A stretch of DNA of 64,000 nt, taken from positions 62,001-126,000 of the forward strand of contig CAYMHU010000001.1 in the NCBI GenBank assembly GCA_964390335.1, written 5' to 3'. Within the stretch, counting starts at the first letter, position 1. Each line of letters starts with the position of its first letter. Positions 1 to 9,057 of this stretch are shown here, in pieces. The position numbers and the translations under genes were made by a program. The stretch is from Granulosicoccus sp964390335. Lineage in GTDB: Bacteria; Pseudomonadota; Gammaproteobacteria; Granulosicoccales; Granulosicoccaceae. Under the pieces are notes generated by a model. The model saw only the letters and a program-made list of their open reading frames with translations, ran no database searches and was not told where the DNA came from.

Positions 1-82
1 GTTGCATAATGTTGCGTTGCTCGGCATCCGGCGTTAATACACCCGACTCCAGCTCTCGCTCATAGCGTGCGAGTGGGCCCAC
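1..82 (-). CDS. zapE: Cell-division ATPase ZapE (AFG1 family), N-terminal fragment
   Basis: Only the first 27 or so residues lie in the window. The reverse strand reads VGPLARYERELESG followed by VLTPDAEQRN, which resembles the conserved start of ZapE/AFG1-like ATPases (PLxRYxxxLxxG...PDxxQ). The frame is closed upstream by the TAG stop of the PilZ gene at 92-94, so the start must be the GTG at 82 or a non-standard codon just before it. The family is a Z-ring-associated P-loop ATPase. The Walker motifs would lie beyond the left edge and cannot be checked. It abuts the PilZ gene, so co-transcription is likely. Confidence 0.6.
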   Translation of the reverse strand, partial: MGPLARYERELESGVLTPDAEQRNIMQ

Positions 83-91
83 GCTGAACAG

Positions 92-472
92 CTACACCGT
101 AGAAGCCAGGCTGTTTCCGGCTCTGATTGCGCGTATGGCTTCTTTTTGCCGAACCAACACATAGTGATGTAAGGCATCTAGTTGTTCCACACTTAAATCC
201 ACAAAGCGGCAGGTCAGCTCTCCGTTGCGCACATCCGGTAGCACATCGACATAGCCCGAAATAGGTTTTTTTGCTGTCGGTAAATCGAGTGAGAACGGGT
301 ACCGGCGACCTGCTTTAGCGGCATTCTCCGACGCTGAAAATGAGACTGCACTGATTTCAAGAATCCGGATTAAATTGCCATCGAGCTGCAATATGACGGG
401 TTCGTCTGGGTTGGGCACCACTGAATATGCGGCGCGCCCGGTCGAAGGGCCTTGGACCAAAATTTCGCTCAT
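92..472 (-). CDS. PilZ-domain-like protein with degenerate c-di-GMP motif
   Basis: A 126-residue soluble protein with the layout of a PilZ beta-barrel: a central strand pattern around ILEISAVSFSAS, then RRYPFSLDLP, and a C-terminal FVDLSVEQLDALHHYVLVRQ helix typical of the end of PilZ domains. In canonical PilZ domains an RxxxR motif and a (D/N)xSxxG motif bind c-di-GMP. Here the second motif reads EISAVS and no clear RxxxR is visible near the N-terminus, so ligand binding may be lost. It lies 3 nt downstream of the MotA-like gene and directly upstream of zapE, suggesting one transcript. A link to the MotA-like channel is inferred from position only. Confidence 0.6.
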   Translation of the reverse strand: MSEILVQGPSTGRAAYSVVPNPDEPVILQLDGNLIRILEISAVSFSASENAAKAGRRYPFSLDLPTAKKPISGYVDVLPDVRNGELTCRFVDLSVEQLDALHHYVLVRQKEAIRAIRAGNSLASTV

Positions 473-475
473 CGA

Positions 476-1249
476 TCAGTTCCGCAAACCGTGCGGTACC
501 AGCATCGCCAACCGATTTCGTAATCGTTGTACGTTGTTATCGTCCAGGATAATACTCGCGCCGCGATAGGCAATTTCAACCACCACCAGTTCGCGCATAT
601 GCACTGATCGCAAACGGCCAACCAAGATGGTAGTCAGGATGGCCAGACTCACACCCGACACAAACGGCAGCACATTGCCACCCGTGAGCACCACGCCGTC
701 GGTTGACACCATTCTGACTATTGATGCCAACGCCCCAATTAAAATGGCAAAGCCAATGGTAAACACGAACACATCCATGGCCAGTTGATGCAACATTTTT
801 TCCGATGCTTGGCGGCGCGTCCAATGGTGCTGAATATCATTCTCTGCGGCGGCGTCGCCGATCAGATGGCAAATTTCCTCCACTTCAGGGGAATTTGAAC
901 GCACTTCAGCCACACCCAGCAGCCCTTCGCGGCGGCTCAAATCGCAAATTTTGAGCATCGCGCGAGCCATCTCTTCGGGGGCAGTTCCACCGCGAACACC
1001 GCGAGCCAGTGCAAATTGCAATGCATGCGCAAGCTGATTGAGCGGAAAAGTCACGAGTAAGGCGACCAAGGTACCGCCGAATACCACAATAATGGGTTGA
1101 ACCACTTCAGCAGCGTGCTGAATGCCGCTCATGAACATCGAGAGGCCGATAGTCAGCAGCACCGCCGCTAGCAGCAGTGGAATGACTTGCCAGACCTCCA
1201 CGTTCTCGTGTTTTTGCACTACCAATTCGTCAGAGTTATATAACGGCAC
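476..1249 (-). CDS. MotA-like proton-channel (stator) family protein
   Basis: A 257-residue membrane protein with the MotA/ExbB-type arrangement: two hydrophobic helices near residues 20-70, a cytoplasmic stretch with conserved-looking SRREGLLGVAE, and two further helices near 158-212, ending in a charged tail. MotA subunits form the ion channel of the flagellar stator together with MotB. No motB, pomB or other flagellar gene is visible here; the next gene is a PilZ-like protein. It could be an orphan stator paired with a MotB elsewhere or a divergent channel with another role. Family assignment is fairly sure; flagellar function is not. Confidence 0.65.
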   Translation of the reverse strand: MPLYNSDELVVQKHENVEVWQVIPLLLAAVLLTIGLSMFMSGIQHAAEVVQPIIVVFGGTLVALLVTFPLNQLAHALQFALARGVRGGTAPEEMARAMLKICDLSRREGLLGVAEVRSNSPEVEEICHLIGDAAAENDIQHHWTRRQASEKMLHQLAMDVFVFTIGFAILIGALASIVRMVSTDGVVLTGGNVLPFVSGVSLAILTTILVGRLRSVHMRELVVVEIAYRGASIILDDNNVQRLRNRLAMLVPHGLRN

Positions 1250-1367
1250 TGTTATTATTTTATCCGCTTATCAAAATGCCTGTCAGCAGCGCTAAACCAA
1301 GATGCGCCGTTCCATCGTTACTTGAGAATAGCAGAAACAATTGGATACATAGCGGCTAAATCCTGCA

Positions 1368-2222
1368 TCATGTTGCTCCGGCCAGTTCCAGCCAAGGTGG
1401 GACCTCTCTTGCGGCGCTGTCTAGCTGCGCATCCAGCGCCTTTGCACCCGGCTTCAACGACTCCAGTAAACGCCAAAATTCTGGCGAATGATCTAGGTGT
1501 TGTGTGTGGGCAAGCTCGTGCAACAACACGTAATCGACCAATTCTGGACCAATAAACAGCAGCTTGTAATTCAGGCTCAGTGTTCCGGTAGACGAAAAAC
1601 TTCCCCATACGGTGCGCTGACCACGAATCAGCAACCGTTTGTAAGACAAACCGCTTTGATGCGAACGTGTCTCCAGCCAGGGTTGTAAAATATCGCGCGC
1701 CAGCGGTTTGAGCGCATCAGCAATGCAGCCCGCCACCAACGCTTTATTGCTGGTATCCACCTCGATTTTCAACTCTGTATCGCCAGTCCAACGCCACTTG
1801 GCTTCTTCTGGGTGGGCGGCGGTCCTATAACTTATGCTGATCGTTTTGTGTTCAGCTATCAGGTTCAATCGGGTTGGCGGCCATTCGCGGTAGCGCTCTG
1901 GAATCTGATTCTCGAGTTCTTGCAAGGCATCGAGTATCCATGCCCGCTGACTCTCGACCAATTCCGGGATGGCGCGCTTGGGATAACGTTTGGGGATGGT
2001 GACCTGCAGGCCGCGGCCCGGCACCACCCGTAAATACACCTGTTTGGCTTTGGCAGAGACCTTTATTGAATATTCAATGGGCTTTGCCCGGCCATGCTCA
2101 TCAACGCCCGGCAGCAATGAAAAGACACTACGGCGCAACGCACTGGGCTCCTCCAGCACTTCGTCGGCGTGATGCGACGCCATTGTTGAAAAATCAAACG
2201 TGAGTTGTTGTGGGTTTTCCAA
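1368..2222 (-). CDS. YgjP-like zinc metallopeptidase (DUF45/WSS1-SprT-like)
   Basis: A 284-residue protein with the YgjP/DUF45 layout: an N-terminal beta-rich half with VYLRVVPGRGLQVTIPKRYP, the family motif RTVWGSFSSTGTLSLNYKL, and a zinc site HELAH at residues 235-239 followed by the third histidine in LDHSPEFW (about residue 245). Members are predicted soluble metallopeptidases of unknown substrate. The ATG at 2222 is used; an alternative ATG (residue 14) also exists. The gene is divergent from the antiporter at 2294, leaving about 70 nt for both promoters. The stretch 1250-1367 downstream holds no gene I can support. Confidence 0.8.
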   Translation of the reverse strand: MENPQQLTFDFSTMASHHADEVLEEPSALRRSVFSLLPGVDEHGRAKPIEYSIKVSAKAKQVYLRVVPGRGLQVTIPKRYPKRAIPELVESQRAWILDALQELENQIPERYREWPPTRLNLIAEHKTISISYRTAAHPEEAKWRWTGDTELKIEVDTSNKALVAGCIADALKPLARDILQPWLETRSHQSGLSYKRLLIRGQRTVWGSFSSTGTLSLNYKLLFIGPELVDYVLLHELAHTQHLDHSPEFWRLLESLKPGAKALDAQLDSAAREVPPWLELAGAT

Positions 2223-2293
2223 TGCTCGATGGAATCGTTTGGGTTGGTGTATTCTACGCTAAGCTAAGAACGTCGCCACCGTATATCACCGTT

Positions 2294-3541
2294 ATGTCAT
2301 TACTCTCGATTACCAGCATCCTGATCACTGTCTCAGCGCTGTTCGCGTACATCAATTATCGGACACTGCGCTTACCGACCACCATTGGCATCATGGTTAT
2401 CTCGTTGTTGTTTTCACTATTGCTGATTGTGCTGGGTCGCTTCGGTTTTCCTGAAGGCGTTACGATTGCACAAAATTTAGTCTCGCAAATAGATTTTAAT
2501 AAAACCCTGCTCACCGGCATGTTGGGATTTTTACTATTTGCCGGTGCCATGCATGTCAATTTGTATGACTTATTGGCGAACAAATGGGTTATTGGTGGCC
2601 TGGCATCAATAGGACTTGCCATCAGCACCATTATTGTTGGTGTTGGCACCTACTTTATTTTACGCCTCGTCGGTATTGAGCTATCGTTCGCTTATTGTTT
2701 GTTATTCGGCGCATTAATTTCACCGACCGACCCAGTCGCGGTTATGGGTATTTTAAAAACCGCTGGCGTATCTCCCGCGCTAGAAACCAAAATCACCGGC
2801 GAGTCGCTATTTAACGATGGCGTAGCTATCGTTGTGTTTCTCGCGTTATTTGGCATTGCAGTTAATGGCGATGCTGTCGATTTTGGCAACATTGGTTTTC
2901 TGTTCGTGCAAGAAGCCATTGGCGGGGCACTTTTTGGATTTGTATGCGGTTGGGTAGTCTTAAAGATGCTTGAGCGCGTTGATAACTATAAAGTCGAAGT
3001 CTTGTTAACACTCGCGCTTGTTGCCGGTGGTTCAACCGCCGCCGCAGGCATGCATCTATCGGCGCCTATCGCGGTTGTGGTTGCAGGCTTGATGATTGGC
3101 AATCACGGCCGACGTGATGCCATGAGCAACACCACGGTGCAACATCTGGATACCTTCTGGGAATTGGTGGATGAAATTCTGAACGCCGTGCTGTTTCTGA
3201 TTATTGGCTTAGAAGTACTGGCCATGTCCAGCGACTCCAAAATCTGGTTAATCGGACTGGTTATAGCAGCACTGGTGTTGCTTGCACGACTCATTGCTGT
3301 CAGCGTACCAGTCAATATTCTGAAACTACGCAGAGATTTCCATCCACATGTGATAAAAATTCTAACCTGGGGTGGGCTACGTGGTGGTATTTCAGTCGCA
3401 TTGGCGTTGGCCATTCCGGCAGGACCAGAGCGTGATGTGATTGTGACCATTACCTATGTCATTGTGCTGATCTCTATCTTGTTACAGGGACTAACCATTA
3501 ATAGACTGGTTATAATGACAAAATCCGGCGCACAGGAATAA
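2294..3541 (+). CDS. CPA1-family sodium/proton antiporter (NhaP/YjcE type)
   Basis: A 415-residue protein with 12 or so hydrophobic segments and CPA1 signatures: LLFAGAMHVNL in helix 3-4, the ion-binding SPTDPVAVMGILK segment, GESLFNDGVAIVVF (the ND pair of CPA1 exchangers), and RGGISVALALAIP near the C-terminus. It should exchange Na+ or K+ for H+ across the inner membrane for pH and salt homeostasis. I start it at the ATG at 2294, where the hydrophobic helix begins; a longer reading from 2210 would overlap the divergent protease gene and adds an unlikely N-terminus. No regulatory C-terminal domain is present. Confidence 0.85.
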   Translation: MSLLSITSILITVSALFAYINYRTLRLPTTIGIMVISLLFSLLLIVLGRFGFPEGVTIAQNLVSQIDFNKTLLTGMLGFLLFAGAMHVNLYDLLANKWVIGGLASIGLAISTIIVGVGTYFILRLVGIELSFAYCLLFGALISPTDPVAVMGILKTAGVSPALETKITGESLFNDGVAIVVFLALFGIAVNGDAVDFGNIGFLFVQEAIGGALFGFVCGWVVLKMLERVDNYKVEVLLTLALVAGGSTAAAGMHLSAPIAVVVAGLMIGNHGRRDAMSNTTVQHLDTFWELVDEILNAVLFLIIGLEVLAMSSDSKIWLIGLVIAALVLLARLIAVSVPVNILKLRRDFHPHVIKILTWGGLRGGISVALALAIPAGPERDVIVTITYVIVLISILLQGLTINRLVIMTKSGAQE

Positions 3542-3606
3542 TCACTTGCGTAAAAACCACTTAATTATTTAATTCAAAAATACACTATTCAACATTGGTA
3601 AAGAAC

Positions 3607-3936
3607 ATGGCTCAAGAAATCATATTGCACTTTCAAACTCAGGATGGCGACACCCGTACGGTCGACGCCGTTATTGGCGACAGTGTGATGGAAACCGCAA
3701 TTAAAAACGATATTGATGAGGTGGTTGCTGAATGTGGAGGGAGCCTTATTTGCTCCACATGCCATGTTTATCTTGATGATGAAACCGTTGCGGTGGTTCC
3801 CGAGCCAGACGATGCGGAACTGGATATGCTGGAAGGAGTGGCCGCTGAGCAGCGACCCAACTCACGCTTAAGTTGTCAGATTGAAGTGACTGAAGCTTTA
3901 GCTGGTCATACCATTCATACACCCGTTGACCAATAA
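3607..3936 (+). CDS. [2Fe-2S] ferredoxin, adrenodoxin/putidaredoxin type
   Basis: A 109-residue ferredoxin with the vertebrate/putidaredoxin cluster pattern: Cys43, Cys49 and Cys52 in CGGSLICSTC (CX5CX2C) and the fourth ligand Cys90 in RLSCQIEV. Such proteins carry single electrons to P450s, dioxygenases or Fe-S assembly. No isc genes or reductase are adjacent, so the partner is unknown. An upstream TTG at 3595 is in frame, but the ATG at 3607 directly precedes the domain (AQEIILHFQ) and has an AAAG-rich leader, so it is preferred. The aminotransferase follows 36 nt downstream and may share the transcript. Confidence 0.85.
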   Translation: MAQEIILHFQTQDGDTRTVDAVIGDSVMETAIKNDIDEVVAECGGSLICSTCHVYLDDETVAVVPEPDDAELDMLEGVAAEQRPNSRLSCQIEVTEALAGHTIHTPVDQ

Positions 3937-3972
3937 GCCCTACACCCCACTTTCATAACAGCACGCACTATC

Positions 3973-5160
3973 ATGGCTATAACACCTTCTGTAATTGATG
4001 CGTTTGATCGTATTGGCGAAGAGAACGCGTTTGCGGTTCTGGCAAAAGCGAATCAACTTGCGGCCGAAGGAAAACACATCATTAATCTGGGCATTGGCCA
4101 ACCGGATTTTTCTACACCCGAACACATTGTAGAAGCGGCTGTGAAAGCGTTGCGCGATGGCCACCACGGCTATACACCAGCAACCGGCATTGTTGAACTT
4201 CGTGATGCGGTGGCGCAGGATTTATCAACGCGATACAACACCTCGGTATCGTCGAACAACGTAATGATCGTACCGGGTGGCAAAGTCACCATGTTCAGCG
4301 CCATATTGATGTTCGGTGAGCCCGGTGGCGAGATTCTATACCCAGACCCCGGCTTTCCAATTTACCGTTCCATGATTGAGTTTACCGGCGCAAAACCTAT
4401 CCCAATTCCAATCAGAGAAGAAAACGGGTTTGCGTTTTCAGCCGAAGAAACCTTGTCATTAATAACACCTGACACCCGACTCGTTATTATCAACTCACCG
4501 GCTAACCCCTGCGGTGGTGTTACGCCAAAAGCCGAAATTGACAAACTGGTTGCTGGATTAGATGACCACCCACATGTAGCAATTATGTCGGATGAAATTT
4601 ACGATCAAATGACGTACGACGATGCCGAGCATGTCAGTTTATTAAGTTATCCATCCATTCGTGATCGACTTATTTTATTAAACGGCTGGTCAAAAACCTA
4701 CGCTATGACGGGCTGGCGACTCGGTTACAGTATTTGGCCGGATGCGTTTTACGAACCAATGCGCAAACTGGCCGTTAATGCGTGGAGCTGCGTAAACGCG
4801 CCAGCACAATATGCAGCACTTGCAGCCATCACTGGCCCACAGGATGCGGTAAGCGACATGGTTAATGCGTTTGATCAGCGTCGGATTAAGGTTGTTGAAG
4901 CATTAAATAAGCTACCCAACGTTAGCTGCATAACCCCTAAAGGTGCTTTTTATGCGTTCCCCAATATTAAAGAAACCGGTTGGCTGGCAAAGCCATTAGC
5001 CAATAAACTGCTGGAAGAAACCGGCGTAGCAACCATCGGCGGGCCGGATTTTGGCGAACTGGGCGAGGGCTACATCCGCATTTCGTACGCCAATTCAATG
5101 GAAAATATACTCGAAGCCATAGACAAGGTTGATGCATTCTTACGATCAAATCCGCAGTGA
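3973..5160 (+). CDS. PLP-dependent class I/II aminotransferase (aspartate-aminotransferase-like)
   Basis: A 395-residue fold-type I aminotransferase. Visible landmarks are GIGQPDFSTP near residue 41, YTPATGIVELRDAVA, NSPANPCGG (substrate/PLP Asn near 178), DEIYDQMTY (Asp207, Tyr210), the PLP lysine K241 in GWSKTYAMTGWRLGY, and the carboxylate-binding Arg in YIRISYANS close to the C-terminus. It probably transfers amino groups between an amino acid and 2-oxoglutarate in the cytoplasm. Sequence alone does not separate aspartate from alanine, aromatic or kynurenine substrates, so no symbol is given. Confidence 0.85.
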   Translation: MAITPSVIDAFDRIGEENAFAVLAKANQLAAEGKHIINLGIGQPDFSTPEHIVEAAVKALRDGHHGYTPATGIVELRDAVAQDLSTRYNTSVSSNNVMIVPGGKVTMFSAILMFGEPGGEILYPDPGFPIYRSMIEFTGAKPIPIPIREENGFAFSAEETLSLITPDTRLVIINSPANPCGGVTPKAEIDKLVAGLDDHPHVAIMSDEIYDQMTYDDAEHVSLLSYPSIRDRLILLNGWSKTYAMTGWRLGYSIWPDAFYEPMRKLAVNAWSCVNAPAQYAALAAITGPQDAVSDMVNAFDQRRIKVVEALNKLPNVSCITPKGAFYAFPNIKETGWLAKPLANKLLEETGVATIGGPDFGELGEGYIRISYANSMENILEAIDKVDAFLRSNPQ

Positions 5161-5215
5161 TTCAACATTTACAACCGTGTAGAATAAGCCTCTGTAGCTA
5201 CATGGTGAGCACTGA

Positions 5216-6529
5216 ATGCTTCAAACACCAATGACCGACATCGCATCACGCGTATACAACCATTCGTTTAAGCTCGATCCTATTGTTCGCAGCCTACTCG
5301 ATACCGATGTATACAAACTGTTGATGCTGCAAACCATCTGGAAAGAACATGCCGATGTACCGGTTACGTTCTCGCTCATTAATCGCACCAAAAGCGTCTT
5401 ACTCGCCGAAGAAATCGACGAACACGAACTACGCACCCAACTCGATCATGCACGATCTATTCGATTGTCAAAAAAAGAAATGATCTGGCTTGCGGGTAAT
5501 ACGTTCTATGGCAAGCAACGATTATTTAAAGAAGATTTTCTAAACTGGCTAAATAGCTATCGTTTACCGGAATACGATTTACGAGTAGAGAAAGGCCAAT
5601 ATGTTATCGACATTCAAGGCAGCTGGGCCGATGTTAGTTTATGGGAAATTCCCATGTTGTCTATTATCAGCGAACTTCGCTCACGGCGCGCTGCATTAGG
5701 TGTGGGGCGCTTCGAGCTCGACGTGTTATACGCTCGCGCAAAAGCCAAGCTCTGGGAAAAAGTATTACGGCTTAATGAACTGGACGATTTAGTGATCGCC
5801 GACTTTGGCACCCGCCGCCGCCATAGTTTTTTATGGCAACGCTGGTGTATTGCTGCCATGAGTGAAGGTTTGGGCGATAAGTTTATTGGCACCAGTAATG
5901 TGCTAATGGCAATGGATTTGGATTTAAACGCTATTGGCACTAATGCACATGAACTGCCCATGGTGCAAGCAGCCATGGCAAACAACGATAAAGAACTGTT
6001 AATGTCACCGTACAAAGTTCTGGAGAGTTGGCAGAAAACCTACGATGGCAACTTACTCATTGTATTACCCGATACCTACGGCACCACCACTTTTCTCAAT
6101 CACGCACCCGACTGGGTAGCCGACTGGAGCGGCTTCAGAATCGATTCCAAAGAACCTATCGCAGGCGGCGAAGAACTGATTGCCTGGTGGGAATCGCAAG
6201 GACAAGATCCCAAAGAGAAACTACTCATCTTTTCAGACGGTTTAACCGTTGATGTGATTGAAGATTGCTACAAGCGTTTCAACGGACGTGTTCGATTAAG
6301 TTTTGGTTGGGGTACACACTTAACAAACGATTTCAGCGATTGCGCTACTAAACCGAACGATATGCTAAAGGCCATCTCTTTGGTGTGCAAGGTAACTCAC
6401 GCAAATGGAAAATCGACCGTGAAGTTATCTGATAACTATCAAAAAGCCACTGGTCCTGCGGCGGAAATTGAGCGCTATCGCAAGGTGTTTGGTCAGGATA
6501 ATATGAGTAGTTTGGATGTGGAGGTATAA
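5216..6529 (+). CDS. pncB: Nicotinate phosphoribosyltransferase
   Basis: A 437-residue PncB. The N-terminus has the family start LLDTDVYKLLMLQTIWKEH and the centre has FGTRRRHSFLWQRW. GTSNVLMAMDLDLNAIGTNAHELPM carries the phospho-accepting His of NAPRTases, and the C-terminal half has SDGLTVDVIEDCYKRFNGR and FGWGTHLTNDF. It converts nicotinate, PRPP and ATP to nicotinate mononucleotide in the Preiss-Handler NAD salvage route. The start at 5216 has a GGTGA sequence about 7 nt upstream; a second ATG lies 5 codons on. No nadR-type operator or neighbouring NAD gene is visible. Confidence 0.93.
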   Translation: MLQTPMTDIASRVYNHSFKLDPIVRSLLDTDVYKLLMLQTIWKEHADVPVTFSLINRTKSVLLAEEIDEHELRTQLDHARSIRLSKKEMIWLAGNTFYGKQRLFKEDFLNWLNSYRLPEYDLRVEKGQYVIDIQGSWADVSLWEIPMLSIISELRSRRAALGVGRFELDVLYARAKAKLWEKVLRLNELDDLVIADFGTRRRHSFLWQRWCIAAMSEGLGDKFIGTSNVLMAMDLDLNAIGTNAHELPMVQAAMANNDKELLMSPYKVLESWQKTYDGNLLIVLPDTYGTTTFLNHAPDWVADWSGFRIDSKEPIAGGEELIAWWESQGQDPKEKLLIFSDGLTVDVIEDCYKRFNGRVRLSFGWGTHLTNDFSDCATKPNDMLKAISLVCKVTHANGKSTVKLSDNYQKATGPAAEIERYRKVFGQDNMSSLDVEV

Positions 6530-6558
6530 GAAATACCTTCTAATTGTGATTAAACAGC

Positions 6559-7386
6559 TTAATACCAACGCGACAAGCGCCGAATAATCCCAAACACCAC
6601 AGCCAAAAACAGCAATGGAAACACCACCGTTTGCATAACAAACACCACAATTAACTGAACCGTGTTTTCGCTGATGGTTTCTGCCGCAACGGCGTATTCA
6701 TCGAAACGTTTTTCAAGATCAATCTGATCCACCACGTTGTTGTACAAATCGAGTGCGCGATCAACAATGCCTTCGGGTGGTTCAGCTACTACAGCTGATC
6801 GATCATTGAGTAACCGGATTTCTTCTTGTGCCGTTTCTAGTTCTGCTGTGGCGGCAATATAGTCATCTTGCAAAAAGGTCACGTAAACCCATTCGTTTGC
6901 AATCGCGATTGCGGGCATCATAAACCGCAGCACCAACACAAACAAAAACACCCTGCCCAGTACGGCTCTGATGCGCTCGTTTTTGAATAGCACATGACTG
7001 GCAATCAGCAAAACGGACACAGCAAGCAGCAGCAAAATCAAACCTTGCCATGCGCTCATCGATAACAGCACTTTTTGCACACCCAATGAACTGGTTGCCA
7101 GCAACATAATCCAGGAGAAGCGCTCAACCAGATCGTTTATAGGGTCCAGAATTTCACCCGGCGTGAAACTAACGCCCATACCCGCGGGTTGCACTGCTAC
7201 TTCGGTTCCCTGGGCAACAGAGATAACACCGTTTAAGCCGCGCGCTACGGCAAAACTGACCAACGCACGTTTAAATGAATCATCGACATACTCTCGCCCA
7301 ACAGTGTCGGTTGTGGGCAACATAGATAACAAGGTTGCGCACACCACAGCGCAGATGATGATGATTGATGATTTAGATAGAGCCAT
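6559..7386 (-). CDS. Hypothetical membrane protein with coiled-coil-like periplasmic segment
   Basis: A 275-residue protein I do not recognise. The sequence shows a hydrophobic N-terminal helix (residues about 6-24), then SFAVARGLNGVISVAQGTEV in a presumed outside loop. Two to three membrane segments follow around residues 92-165. Next comes a Glu/Ala-rich stretch (TAELETAQEEIRLLNDR) that could form a coiled coil, and a final strong membrane helix (about 245-268) ending in RRLSRWY. It ends convergently about 30 nt from pncB and lies 30 nt downstream of ridA on the same strand. No function can be assigned. Confidence 0.7.
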   Translation of the reverse strand: MALSKSSIIIICAVVCATLLSMLPTTDTVGREYVDDSFKRALVSFAVARGLNGVISVAQGTEVAVQPAGMGVSFTPGEILDPINDLVERFSWIMLLATSSLGVQKVLLSMSAWQGLILLLLAVSVLLIASHVLFKNERIRAVLGRVFLFVLVLRFMMPAIAIANEWVYVTFLQDDYIAATAELETAQEEIRLLNDRSAVVAEPPEGIVDRALDLYNNVVDQIDLEKRFDEYAVAAETISENTVQLIVVFVMQTVVFPLLFLAVVFGIIRRLSRWY

Positions 7387-7418
7387 TGGCGCAGCTTAAC
7401 CGGCACAAACGCGCAGGT

Positions 7419-7823
7419 CTAGGCAGATTCAGTACTTTTCGCCGAACCTATTCTGGCTGTAACTTCAATCTCGATACGCATGTTGGGGTCGGCCAATCCT
7501 GCACTGAACATGGTTGCTGCTGGCCGTACATTACCGAAGTAGCGTTGCAGTACCGGCCAACAGGCTTTGAATTCACTGGCATCGGGCAAGATGTAGTGCA
7601 CCCGTACAACATCAGCCATCGAGCAACCCGCTTCGTGCAATGCCGCATCAATATTTTGCAAACACTGATCGCATTGACCGACCACATCGTCAACGATCGA
7701 CATGTCGTTATAGTTATAACCAGTCGTACCGGATACAAAAACCCAGTCACCATCAATGACCGCTCGTGAGTAACCAATATCATGTTCAAAGGTTGATCCG
7801 GAACTGATAAGCCGTCTGGCCAT
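7419..7823 (-). CDS. RidA/YjgF/YER057c/UK114 family protein
   Basis: A 134-residue single-domain RidA-family protein. The fold markers are GDWVFVSGTTGYNY, QCLQNIDAALHEAGCSMADVVRVHYIL, and the active-site region RPAATMFSAGLADPNMRIEIEVTA, where RidA enzymes carry the Arg and Glu that handle reactive 2-aminoacrylate. The family hydrolyses enamine/imine intermediates made by PLP enzymes or has catabolic roles. The usual RidA motif has Arg four residues into RPAR; here it is RPAA, so it may belong to a paralogous Rid subfamily rather than archetypal RidA. The 249 nt upstream (7824-8072) hold no gene. Confidence 0.85.
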   Translation of the reverse strand: MARRLISSGSTFEHDIGYSRAVIDGDWVFVSGTTGYNYNDMSIVDDVVGQCDQCLQNIDAALHEAGCSMADVVRVHYILPDASEFKACWPVLQRYFGNVRPAATMFSAGLADPNMRIEIEVTARIGSAKSTESA

Positions 7824-8072
7824 TCTAACTACTCCACGAAAATAGGAATAACGGTAAGTTCAACTATCATACAAGTTATCTGGGGCTAAGGCATTTGGTT
7901 AAGCGCGGCTGAACCAGTCCGCACAACCCGGCGCTAATTGATGCTGTGTCTTAACTATTGCTTTGAACGGGCCGAAAACAGCACTGCCACATCCGAATTT
8001 TTGCCCGAATCAGGCTGATTTAAGGCAAAATAACGTGTTGCACCAATGACCAATTTTTGGAGTTCAATTCAC
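7824..8072. other. Divergent intergenic region, no gene seen
   Basis: This 249-base spacer separates ridA (minus) from the SDR gene (plus) and should hold both promoters. Neither strand has a plausible protein or a tRNA-like cloverleaf. A GGAG Shine-Dalgarno at about 8059-8062 serves the SDR gene. Confidence 0.5.
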
Positions 8073-9020
8073 ATGTCGAAAGGCCGCGTAACATTACTGG
8101 GCGGTACCGGATTTGTAGGTACTCAACTTTCTTGCCGACTGGCGGAAGAATTCTCAGAGGTCGTGCTGCTCAGCAGACACACACAGCGCTCGCGCTCGCT
8201 GCGCATCATTCCTAATGTACACGTTGTCAAAGTGGATGTGCATGATGATGAAGCGCTGGCAACCGCGATCAGTGGTTCCGATGTTGTCATTAATCTTGTG
8301 GGCATTTTAAATAGCTCCGGTTCTGGCGCTGCGAATTCCTTCCAAGGTGCACACGCTGACTTAACACAAAAAGTAGTTAAGGCTTGCGAGTCGCTTGGTA
8401 TCAGCCGCTACTTGCATATGAGCGCATTGAACGCTGATGCAAAAAACGGTACCAGTGAATACCTTAAAACCAAAGGCACGGCAGAAGATATTGTTAAGGC
8501 TTCAACATCACTTAACTGGACCATCTTCCAACCATCGGTCATCTTCGGTGAAGACGATGCGTTCTTCAATCGCTTTGCACAACTACTCACGTCGCTGCCG
8601 GTATTTCCATTGGCTTGCCCTGATTCACGCATGGCGCCGGTGTTTGTTGGTGATGTTTGTCAAAGCATGATGGATTCGCTAAGTAACGACGACAGCGCTG
8701 GCAAAACAGTGCAGCTGGTAGGTCCTGCAGACTACACCTTAAAAGAGATTGTAGAGTTCACTGCCGAGACCCAAGGCATAAAACGAGTCATCATCGGCTT
8801 ACCCGATTTTCTGGCTAAGTTGCAGGCCCGCATTATGGGTTTTGTACCGGGTAAACCGTTTTCTATGGACAACTACCTGTCATTGCAAACCGATTCTGTG
8901 GCCAGCGCCGACACTGAGCGTCAACCCACATCAATCCAGGCAATCGTTCCGCGTTACCTTGGTAATTCTGCTGGTGTGAATGGCCGTCATCAAACACGCA
9001 GAGCCCTGGCACGCCGCTAA
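8073..9020 (+). CDS. Complex I NDUFA9-type atypical short-chain dehydrogenase
   Basis: A 315-residue NAD(P)-binding Rossmann protein of the extended/atypical SDR class. The nucleotide motif GGTGFVGTQL sits at residues 9-18, followed by DVVINLVGIL and HMSALNADAKNGTSEYLKTKGTAE, which replaces the classical YxxxK with a family-typical YLKTKG. The C-terminal lobe carries PVFVGDVCQSM. Bacterial homologues of the NDUFA9 subunit have this layout and are often annotated as complex I NDUFA9 subunit family proteins, though they are usually not part of NADH dehydrogenase. I chose ATG 8073 over 8046 because GGAG lies about 10 nt before it and the Rossmann strand starts immediately. Confidence 0.8.
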   Translation: MSKGRVTLLGGTGFVGTQLSCRLAEEFSEVVLLSRHTQRSRSLRIIPNVHVVKVDVHDDEALATAISGSDVVINLVGILNSSGSGAANSFQGAHADLTQKVVKACESLGISRYLHMSALNADAKNGTSEYLKTKGTAEDIVKASTSLNWTIFQPSVIFGEDDAFFNRFAQLLTSLPVFPLACPDSRMAPVFVGDVCQSMMDSLSNDDSAGKTVQLVGPADYTLKEIVEFTAETQGIKRVIIGLPDFLAKLQARIMGFVPGKPFSMDNYLSLQTDSVASADTERQPTSIQAIVPRYLGNSAGVNGRHQTRRALARR

Positions 9021-9057
9021 ACTGCGCACTAATTCAAGAAAACCCGCCGTGCGTCGC

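Noticed and set aside
1318..1608. A 96-codon frame overlapping the end of the YgjP-like gene
   Set aside because: It overlaps the zinc-site coding region of a recognised protein in another frame and resembles no family.
7386..7769. A 127-codon plus-strand frame over ridA
   Set aside because: It lies wholly antisense to ridA and has no recognisable domain or start signal.
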